The position numbers and the translations under genes are program-made. A DNA stretch of 64,000 nt from Opitutaceae bacterium (GTDB taxonomy: Bacteria > Verrucomicrobiota > Verrucomicrobiia > Opitutales > Opitutaceae). The stretch spans positions 186,001-250,000 of the forward strand of contig JAIXWF010000015.1 in NCBI GenBank assembly GCA_027482185.1, written 5' to 3'. Below, one piece after another: positions 58,489-64,000 of the stretch. The notes below the pieces were generated by a model. It saw only the letters and a list, made by a program, of their open reading frames with translations, made no database searches and was not told where the DNA came from. Each line of letters opens with the position of its first letter. The stretch's first letter is position 1.

Positions 58489-59301
58489 ATGGCCGACTCC
58501 TGCTGCAGCGCCACGCGCAATCCGTTCACCCACACCGAGACCCCTGCCGTCTCGGTCGCGATCGAGGACCTGTCGAAGAGCTTCGGCCCGCTCGAGGTGC
58601 TGAGAAACGTCTCCTTCAAGGTGGAGCCCGGCGAGATCTTCGTCCTCATGGGTCCCAGCGGCTCCGGCAAGAGCGTGCTCCTGAAACACATCGTCGGCCT
58701 CGAGCGGCCCACGGGCGGCCGCGTCACCGTCGACGGCCGCGCCGCCGCCGCCGAGGAAACCCGCGAGCAGATCCGCATGGCCCTCGTGTTCCAGGCCGGC
58801 GCGCTGTTCAACTCGATGACGGTGTACGACAACCTCGCGCTCTACCCGCGCGAGCACCGCATCGCCGACGAAGCCGGCATCCGCGAGAAAGTCATGCGCG
58901 CGCTGCAGATCCTCTCCCTCGAAAACGCCGCGGAGAAATACCCGTCCGAACTTTCCGGCGGCATGAAGAAACGCGTCGCCATCGCCCGCGCCCTCGTGAT
59001 GGAGCCGCAGCTGATGCTCTACGACGAACCGACCAGCGAGCTCGACCCCGTGATGTCCGCCACCATCAGCGAGATCATCGCCACGCTGAAGGACCAGTAC
59101 CACGTCACCACCATCGTCGTCTCCCACGACCGCGATCTCGCCCTCAACATCGCCGACCGCGTCGGCATTCTGATGGGCGGCAAACTCGTTTTCCTCGGCA
59201 CCCGCGACGAACTCCGCGGCTCCGCCGATCCCCGCGTCGTCGACTTCCTCAACCCGAAGATCGATCTCGCGAATCCCCGCTTCAAACAACTGGAGACCTG
59301 A
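58489..59301 (+). CDS. mlaF: MlaF-type ABC transporter ATPase
   Basis: 270 residues. Walker A GPSGSGKS (55-62), the Q-loop region LVFQAGALFNSMTVYDN, ABC signature LSGGMKKRVAIARAL, Walker B LMLYDEPTSELDPV and the H-loop VVSHD. It is the ATPase of the MlaE/MlaD lipid transporter, associated with the cytoplasmic face. The N-terminal 20 residues (including ADSCCSATRNPFTH) precede the usual domain and contain a Cys-Cys pair of no known role. It is tightly linked to mlaE (stop at 58487, ATG at 58489). Confidence 0.95.
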   Translation: MADSCCSATRNPFTHTETPAVSVAIEDLSKSFGPLEVLRNVSFKVEPGEIFVLMGPSGSGKSVLLKHIVGLERPTGGRVTVDGRAAAAEETREQIRMALVFQAGALFNSMTVYDNLALYPREHRIADEAGIREKVMRALQILSLENAAEKYPSELSGGMKKRVAIARALVMEPQLMLYDEPTSELDPVMSATISEIIATLKDQYHVTTIVVSHDRDLALNIADRVGILMGGKLVFLGTRDELRGSADPRVVDFLNPKIDLANPRFKQLET

Positions 59302-59303
59302 CC

Positions 59304-60296
59304 ATGCAAAACTCGCAACAAACCGCCCGCGTCGGGCTGTTCTTCATTCTGGGCGTCGCGCTCATCTGGGTGACCTTCGAGACCCTCAGCGGCGGCAAGG
59401 TGTTCAAGGACCAAGGCTACAACATCGTCGCCGGCTTCACTTCGCTGAAGGAGCTGAAGACGGGCGACGAAGTCCGCATGGCCGGCGTCAAGATCGGCGA
59501 GGTCGAGAAAACGCGTCTCGCCGGCCGCCGCGCCGAGGCCCTGCTCCGCATCTCGCCCGACGTGAAGATCAAGGCCGACGCCACCGCCACCATCGTGATG
59601 GCCGGCCTCATCGGCACGAACTACATCAGCATCGATCTCGGGACCGACGCCGCCGCGGAACTGCGCGACGGCGCCGAGATCCGGACCGCCACGACGCCCG
59701 ACCTCAACGCCGTCATGTCCCAGATCGGCGAGCTCGGCAAAAAGATCGAGGGCGCCCTCGGCAACCTCGGCGGCGCGCTCAGCGGCGACGGCAAGAGCCC
59801 CGGAATCATCCAGAAAGTCGACCAACTCGTGACCGAGAACCGCGAGAACATCGCGCAGACCACGGGCAATCTCCGTTCGATCACCGACAAAATGAACCGC
59901 GGCGAAGGCACGCTCGGCAAACTGATCAACGATCCCGTCCTCTACACCGACCTCCAGTCGGCGCTCGGCGAGATCCGCGGCGGCGCCGCCGAGGCCAAGA
60001 CCTTCATCGCGAACGCCCAGTCGATCCTCGACGAAGTGAAACGCGGCAAGGGCGCCATCGGCGCGCTCGTCTACGACCAGAAGGCCGCCGACGACCTCAA
60101 GGCCTCGATCGCGAATTTCCGCACCGTCTCCGACAACCTCGCCAAGGGCAAAGGCACGCTCGGCCAGTTGCTGAACGACGACACCCTCATCCGCGACACG
60201 CGCGCCATCATGCGCAAGGCCGACCGCGCCCTCGACGGCCTCGATGACGCCGGTCCCCTCACCGCCGTCGGCGTCGTGGCCAACGGCCTCTTCTGA
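59304..60296 (+). CDS. mlaD: MlaD-type MCE-domain lipid transport protein
   Basis: 330 residues. One N-terminal membrane helix (about 9-26, VGLFFILGVALIWVTFE), then the MCE domain at about 38-115 (YNIVAGFTSLKELKTGDEVR, MAGVKIGEVEKTRLAGRRAE, GTNYISIDLG). A long C-terminal helical region follows (NRGEGTLGKLINDPVLYTDL, AEAKTFIANAQSILDEVKRG) with repeated GxGTLGxLL segments, as in MCE proteins that form a periplasmic needle. No mlaC, mlaB or mlaA is encoded here. The gene ends with a strong terminator at 60348. Confidence 0.94.
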   Translation: MQNSQQTARVGLFFILGVALIWVTFETLSGGKVFKDQGYNIVAGFTSLKELKTGDEVRMAGVKIGEVEKTRLAGRRAEALLRISPDVKIKADATATIVMAGLIGTNYISIDLGTDAAAELRDGAEIRTATTPDLNAVMSQIGELGKKIEGALGNLGGALSGDGKSPGIIQKVDQLVTENRENIAQTTGNLRSITDKMNRGEGTLGKLINDPVLYTDLQSALGEIRGGAAEAKTFIANAQSILDEVKRGKGAIGALVYDQKAADDLKASIANFRTVSDNLAKGKGTLGQLLNDDTLIRDTRAIMRKADRALDGLDDAGPLTAVGVVANGLF

Positions 60297-60347
60297 GCCC
60301 GGGGCAGAGTTGAACGACGCAGGTTGGAAGTTGAAAAGTGAAGAGTG

Positions 60348-60377
60348 AAAGACCGGGCCGCCCGCCCGGTCTTTTTT
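60348..60377 (+). terminator. intrinsic terminator of the mla operon
   Basis: An 11-bp stem (AAAGACCGGGC with GCCCGGTCTTT) and a five-base loop, continuing into a T run, 51 bases beyond the mlaD stop. Confidence 0.88.
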
Positions 60378-60432
60378 CCTATCCATTCCCCGCCCAATTC
60401 CTGTCCGTCCTGTCCTCCCGAAAATCCTCCGC

Positions 60433-60462
60433 AAAAAAGGCGCGCCCCTATCGGCGCGCCTT
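60433..60462 (-). terminator. intrinsic terminator of argG
   Basis: A 10-bp stem (AAGGCGCGCC with GGCGCGCCTT) and a six-base loop. On the minus strand it is followed by a T run (AAAA at 60433-60436 on plus), 64 bases past the argG stop. The plus-strand side also has TTCGTTTTT, so it may act both ways. Confidence 0.82.
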
Positions 60463-60526
60463 CGTTTTTGAAACGGCTCGGGCCGACGTTGGGAGCTCTC
60501 AACTCCCAACGCTCGACGCCCAACCC

Positions 60527-61756
60527 TCAACCCAGCTTCGGTCCACCCTGCGCGAGATTGCGCGCGCGGAGCCGCAGGCCGTTGAGGCGGATGAAGCCGG
60601 TCGCGTCGCTCTGGTTGTACCAGCTCTTCACGCCTTCCATCGACGCGATCTTGTCGTCGTAGAGGGAGTACTTCGACTTGCGGCCGCAGGTGATGATGTT
60701 GCCCTTGTAGAGCTTGAGGCGGACGGTGCCGCTCACGAAGCGCTGGCTCTCGTCGACCATGGCCTGCAGCATCTCGCGTTCGGGCGCGAACCAGAAACCG
60801 TTGTACACGAGCTCGGCGTACTTCGGGATGAACCCGTCGCGCAGGTGCAGCACCTCGCGGTCGAGCGTCAGCGACTCCACCTGGCGGTGGGCCTGCATGA
60901 GGATCGTGCCGCCCGGGGTCTCGTACACGCCGCGGCTCTTCATGCCGACGAAACGGTTTTCCACGAGATCGACGCGGCCGATGCCGTGCTTGCCGCCGAG
61001 TTTGTTCAGCGTCTTGAGCACGCCGCCGGGCGTCAGCTTTTTGCCGTTCACGGCGACGCAATTGCCCTTTTCGAACTCGAGCTCGACGTACTCCGCCTTG
61101 TCCGGCGCGTCCTCGGGCGCGACCGAGAGTTTGAACATCGCCTTGTTCTCCGGCGTGGTCGGGTCGAACCACGGGTCTTCGAGAATGCCGGCCTCGTACG
61201 AGATGTGCAGGAGATTCCGGTCCATCGAATACGGCTTCTTCAGCGAAGCCTCGACCGGGATCTTGTGCTCGGCGCAGTAGGCGATCATCTCCGCGCGGCC
61301 CGGGAACTTCTCGCGATAAACTTCCATCTTCCACGGCGCGATGATCTGCAGGTGCGGCGCGAGCGCCATGTAGGTGAGCTCGAAACGGCACTGGTCGTTG
61401 CCCTTGCCGGTGGCGCCGTGCGCGACCGTGTCGGCCTTTTCCTTCTTCGCGATGTCGACCTGGGCCTTCGCGATGAGCGGCCGCGCGATCGAGGTGCCGA
61501 GGTAGTACTGGCTCTCGTAGATCGCGTTGGCGCGGATCATCGGATAGATGAAGTCGCGCGCGAATTCCTCGACGAGATCGAGCGTGTAGTGCTTCGACGC
61601 TCCGGTCTTCAGCGCCTTCTTGTCGAGGCCCTTGAGTTCCTCCTCTTGGCCGACGTCGGCCGCGAAGGTGACGATCTCGGCGTCATAGGTTTCCTTGAGC
61701 CACTTGACGATGACGGACGTGTCGAGTCCGCCCGAGTAAGCGAGGACGATTTTCAT
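60527..61756 (-). CDS. argG: argininosuccinate synthase
   Basis: 409 residues. The ATP-pyrophosphatase motif is [17 protein letters not shown] (4-20). Other hallmarks are [60 protein letters not shown] and the C-terminal [20 protein letters not shown]. It joins citrulline and aspartate with ATP cleavage to AMP in the arginine pathway. It uses the same carbamoyl phosphate branch supplied by CarB. The final residues ([12 protein letters not shown]) run into a repeat block. Confidence 0.97.
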   Translation of the reverse strand: MKIVLAYSGGLDTSVIVKWLKETYDAEIVTFAADVGQEEELKGLDKKALKTGASKHYTLDLVEEFARDFIYPMIRANAIYESQYYLGTSIARPLIAKAQVDIAKKEKADTVAHGATGKGNDQCRFELTYMALAPHLQIIAPWKMEVYREKFPGRAEMIAYCAEHKIPVEASLKKPYSMDRNLLHISYEAGILEDPWFDPTTPENKAMFKLSVAPEDAPDKAEYVELEFEKGNCVAVNGKKLTPGGVLKTLNKLGGKHGIGRVDLVENRFVGMKSRGVYETPGGTILMQAHRQVESLTLDREVLHLRDGFIPKYAELVYNGFWFAPEREMLQAMVDESQRFVSGTVRLKLYKGNIITCGRKSKYSLYDDKIASMEGVKSWYNQSDATGFIRLNGLRLRARNLAQGGPKLG

Positions 61757-61879
61757 GATTTGCGACGGAGATTTGCAGCCGAATGTTCCGGCGCAGCAAG
61801 CCTATCGGTGCGAAATCGGCACCGTCGCCCGGGCCCGACGGCGCCCTGCACTCGCCGGCCGAACGCCGGACTCGGCCGC

Positions 61880-61910
61880 AAAAAAACCGTCGCCCCGGCA
61901 AGGGCGACGG
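61880..61910 (-). terminator. intrinsic terminator of the VPDSG-CTERM-like gene
   Basis: A 9-bp stem (CCGTCGCCC with GGGCGACGG) and six-base loop. On the minus strand it continues into a T run (AAAAAAA at 61880-61886 on plus), 28 bases past the stop codon at 61938. Confidence 0.85.
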
Positions 61911-61937
61911 TTGGGAAAAAAACAGTCCGGTGGCGCG

Positions 61938-62570
61938 TCAGGCCGTGCGCCGGCGACGCATCGCGAGCATGCCCACGAGGCCGAGCCCGATCAGACCGGC
62001 CGTCGTCGCCGAGTCCGGCGCGCTGACCGCGGCGTGGTCGCCGACGGAAACATGCAGCTGATAGTCCTGACCGGAGCCGAACGGCGAGTTGGGATATCTC
62101 AACACTTGGACGTAGTAGAGGCCCGCAACACTGCTCGTGAACTGGTAGTAGGCATCGTACCCATGGACAGAGCCACCCTGACCATAGCTGGTGGAGGCGT
62201 CGTCAACTTGCGCAATGAGCGAAGCGCCCTGATAGACGTTCAGCCACGAATCGACGTCGAACATGCCGTAGTCGATGTCGAGGATCACGGTCTTGTTCGC
62301 ACCCGCGGTGAAGGAATACCAGTCGCTGGCGCCGGCATTGCCCGTGGCCAAGCCGTTGGCGCCGGTGACGGTCGCATGAGCGATCGTGGTCGACGTGTTC
62401 GTCGTGTAGTCGCCGATGTCGGAACTGAAACTGAGGTCGAACGCGCCATCGAGGTTCTGCGCCGTCGCCATCGAAGTGTTGCCGGCGATCTTGAAGATCG
62501 GCGCAGCTTGGGCGACCGCCGCGGAAAGCGACAGAGCAAGAAGGAGCTTGAGAGAAGAAGTCGAGGTCAT
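61938..62570 (-). CDS. exported protein with VPDSG-CTERM-like anchor
   Basis: 210 residues. A signal peptide (MTSTSSLKLLLALSLSAAVA, cleavage near AQA-A) is followed by a beta-rich domain like the bacterial pre-peptidase C-terminal (PPC) domain (DWYSFTAGANKTVILDIDYG, SWLNVYQGASLIAQVDDAST, AGLYYVQVLRYPNSPFGSGQ). The C-terminus is APDSATTAGLIGLGLVGMLA followed by MRRRRTA, a variant of the VPDSG-CTERM sorting signal found in Verrucomicrobia. It should be exported and anchored or processed by an exosortase-type enzyme. It stands alone, with its own terminator. Confidence 0.83.
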   Translation of the reverse strand: MTSTSSLKLLLALSLSAAVAQAAPIFKIAGNTSMATAQNLDGAFDLSFSSDIGDYTTNTSTTIAHATVTGANGLATGNAGASDWYSFTAGANKTVILDIDYGMFDVDSWLNVYQGASLIAQVDDASTSYGQGGSVHGYDAYYQFTSSVAGLYYVQVLRYPNSPFGSGQDYQLHVSVGDHAAVSAPDSATTAGLIGLGLVGMLAMRRRRTA

Positions 62571-62623
62571 CGTCCGCTCTTACGCATCGAGTGTGCCATC
62601 CCCTCGTTCTCACCAGCCAACAA

Positions 62624-62658
62624 TTTCTCAAAACACTATCATTCATTGTTTTGAGAAA
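62624..62658. promoter_or_regulatory. 12-bp AT-rich palindrome upstream of the VPDSG-CTERM-like gene
   Basis: TTTCTCAAAACA (62624-62635) and TGTTTTGAGAAA (62647-62658) are exact inverted copies with an 11-base spacer. They lie 54 bases ahead of the VPDSG-CTERM-like gene's ATG (62570, minus), in a divergent gap of 364 bases (62571-62934) that holds no other gene and is visibly richer in A/T than its surroundings. It could be an operator or a hairpin in the 5' leader. Confidence 0.5.
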
Positions 62659-62934
62659 CATTTATGCTTCCGCCCAAATTCCGCCGTTCAACCCGGCGTA
62701 GCGCATTTGTAACATTTTCCGACGCTATCCGCCTCTGATTGTACCTATCGCGGCCCGCAGAATCTGCCCGCGTTCCGCATTGATCCAATCGCTCACACAA
62801 GCGGGCAGAAACACGAAGACCATGCGTAGCCTTACGCACCGGGAACTTCACGGGGTGTTTACCCCGGCCGAATTGCCCGCGCTCCCCCGGCAAACAACGG
62901 TCGTGCAGTCAGCGAATATCATCCCTACATAAAA

Positions 62935-63432
62935 ATGAAAGTCCCTGTCCGCCCCATGCACCTGTACCGTCCGAGCGACCCGCCGAACCCACGGGCCGGC
63001 TTCACGCTCGTCGAGATCATGATCGTCGTCGTGATCATCGGTCTCCTTGCCGCCCTCGCCATCCCGGCCTTCGGCCGGGTCCGGGCCGCCTCGCAAAACG
63101 CCCGCTTCATCTCCGACCTGCGCACCTTCTCGCAGGCCTTCGAAGGCTACGCCGCCCTCAACGGCACCTGGCCGCCGAACGCCGGCACCGGCGCCGTCCC
63201 CACGGGTATGTCGGGCGATTTCAACGAATCGAATTGGCGGGGCCGCAATTCGGTGGGCGGCCGATGGAACTGGGACCGCAACCTCAACGTCACCGCCGGC
63301 ATCTCGACCACCGGCGTCACCGTCTCCGATGCCCAGATGAGGGAAATCGACGCCAAGATCGATGACGGCAACTTGAGCACGGGGCTCTTCCAGAAGTTCG
63401 ACCCGCGGTTCACGTTCATCCTCGAACCCTGA
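62935..63432 (+). CDS. type II secretion / type IV pilin-like pseudopilin
   Basis: 165 residues with a prepilin signal: a 22-residue leader ending RAG, cleavage before FTLVEIMIVVVIIGLLAALA (Glu27 at mature position 5). The following helix and the short C-terminal region (YAALNGTWPPNAGTGAVPTG) resemble GspG/H-type pseudopilins found in many copies in Verrucomicrobia. An internal ATG at 62956 is a possible alternative start. It is processed by a prepilin peptidase and likely assembles on a GspF/PilC platform such as that at 41776. Confidence 0.9.
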   Translation: MKVPVRPMHLYRPSDPPNPRAGFTLVEIMIVVVIIGLLAALAIPAFGRVRAASQNARFISDLRTFSQAFEGYAALNGTWPPNAGTGAVPTGMSGDFNESNWRGRNSVGGRWNWDRNLNVTAGISTTGVTVSDAQMREIDAKIDDGNLSTGLFQKFDPRFTFILEP

Positions 63433-63455
63433 CCCGCTCGCACGTTTTCCCTCGC

Positions 63456-63486
63456 GGCGGCCGGATCCGTTCCGGCCGCCTTTTTT
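63456..63486 (+). terminator. intrinsic terminator of the pseudopilin gene
   Basis: A 10-bp stem (GGCGGCCGGA with TCCGGCCGCC), five-base loop and a run of six T, 24 bases past the pseudopilin stop. Strong. Confidence 0.92.
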
Positions 63487-63494
63487 GCGCCTCC

Positions 63495-64000
63495 TCAAAG
63501 CCCGGCGCGGGCCGGCCCAGGCGCTAGGTCGGTCAACGCGTGCAGAAACGCCACCAGCGCCGCGCGGTCGGCCGCGTCCAAACCCAACCCGCCCGCCGGA
63601 TGCTTCGCGAGATTCGGATCGAGGTTTTCCGTCCGGCGCACGCCGTGATCGTAGTGCGCGATCACGGCCTCGAGCGTCGCGAACCGCCCGTCGTGCATGT
63701 AGGGTCCGGATAGGGCGACGTTGCGCAGCGACGGCGTCTTGAACGCCCCGCGGTCCCGCGCCGCCGCGGTGACCGTCGCGCGGCCGGCATCCGTTTCCGT
63801 TCCGCCAAGTCCGTTGTCGCGATAGCCGAAATCCGTGAACAGCGCCCCGCCGTGACAATGGAAACAATCAGCCCCGCGGCGCCCGCGCGCCGGATCGGAC
63901 TCCGTCGCAAACAACTCGAACCCGCGCCGCTCCTCCGCCGTCAATTCCGCCTCGCCCCGCAGCGCCCGGTCGAACTTCGAATCCGCGGCGACCAACGTCA
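63495..64000 (-). CDS. dihaem cytochrome c peroxidase / MauG-like protein, C-terminal part (cut by window end)
   Basis: The visible 168 or so codons cover the C-terminal haem domain: a CxxCH motif in ADCFHCHGGALFTDFGYRDN, then GAFKTPSLRNVALSGPYMHD and GRFATLEAVIAHYDHG, with the distal Met and calcium-type region. These match bacterial dihaem peroxidases and MauG relatives, periplasmic enzymes that reduce peroxides or modify proteins with the help of two c-haems. The ORF track starts it at a TTG at 63995, but the frame is open to the window edge (the preceding codon is ACG), so the real start, signal and first haem lie outside. Confidence 0.85.
   Translation of the reverse strand, partial: TLVAADSKFDRALRGEAELTAEERRGFELFATESDPARGRRGADCFHCHGGALFTDFGYRDNGLGGTETDAGRATVTAAARDRGAFKTPSLRNVALSGPYMHDGRFATLEAVIAHYDHGVRRTENLDPNLAKHPAGGLGLDAADRAALVAFLHALTDLAPGPARAGL

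Larger units (their letters stand above)
60306..60529. repeat. heptad-repeat block and double terminator between convergent mlaD and argG
   Basis: The 230-base gap opens with GTTGAA/GGTTGGAA-type heptads (60306-60346) and closes with CTCAACTCCCAACGCTCG-type heptads (60495-60529) that include the argG stop codon. Between the arms lie two intrinsic terminators, one for each strand. The arms are only roughly complementary. No gene lies in the gap. Confidence 0.7.

Overview
The window reads as a chromosomal segment of a high-GC Verrucomicrobium, most likely a member of the Opitutaceae or a close relative. This is inferred from gene content, not from a marker gene. The supporting features are secreted proteins with PEP-CTERM and VPDSG-CTERM-like tails, Ig-rich secreted proteins with a shared C-terminal module, large TonB-dependent receptors without SusD, a sulfatase operon, a B. 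subtilis-type SdhCAB complex, an MlaEFD lipid-transport operon, and period-7 and period-9 palindromic repeats between genes. I see no transposase, integrase, phage gene, CRISPR array or rRNA. Two tRNA genes are present (Pro-TGG and Gly-TCC).

Layout. 1-2987 (minus) is a four-gene operon with a DeoR regulator, a class I aldolase, a Gfo/Idh/MocA oxidoreductase and a PfkB-type kinase cut by the window edge; it looks like a catabolic route for an unidentified sugar or polyol. 3053-6823 holds small housekeeping and exported proteins and a PHP histidinol phosphatase. 6953-9100 is the DUF485/ActP acetate symporter pair. 9245-11765 has gpsA and lysA. 11954-16452 has a 50-residue membrane protein, a secreted protein and two tandem AbgT-family transporters. 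16565-20118 is sdhCAB. 20257-22739 has a PaaK-like ligase, a NUDIX hydrolase and a LysM protein. 23034-27396 is an ECF sigma / FecR / STN-TonB receptor signalling unit. 27481-31235 carries tRNA-Pro, an 840-residue Ig-domain protein and a PEP-CTERM protein. 31523-37656 has a TPR membrane protein, purU, a quinone oxidoreductase and carB. 37812-40279 is a dihaem cytochrome c plus PQQ dehydrogenase pair. 40446-42954 is a response regulator with a degenerate AAA+ domain beside a GspF/PilC platform protein.

43044-52270 is a carbohydrate/sulfated-glycan locus: TonB receptor, sulfatase, right-handed beta-helix protein and sulfatase in one minus-strand operon, with a divergent DUF1080 protein. 52317-54795 has tRNA-Gly, a phosphoribosyltransferase coupled to a small membrane protein, rsmE and rsmD. 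54870-60296 has a Tat-exported metallo-beta-lactamase-fold hydrolase, then an unusual WP(L/F)-repeat protein placed directly in front of mlaE-mlaF-mlaD. 60527-64000 has argG, a VPDSG-CTERM-like protein, a pseudopilin and the C-terminal part of a dihaem peroxidase.

The most distinctive non-coding signal is a set of seven intergenic repeat blocks. Five are built on 7-nt units or a related motif and two on 9-nt units. Each has inverted arms and each abuts at least one gene 3' end, sometimes including the stop codon. The most interesting protein is the WP(L/F)-repeat protein apparently co-transcribed with MlaEFD. In this GC-rich sequence most long entries of the ORF track are antisense or out-of-frame shadows and were left out.
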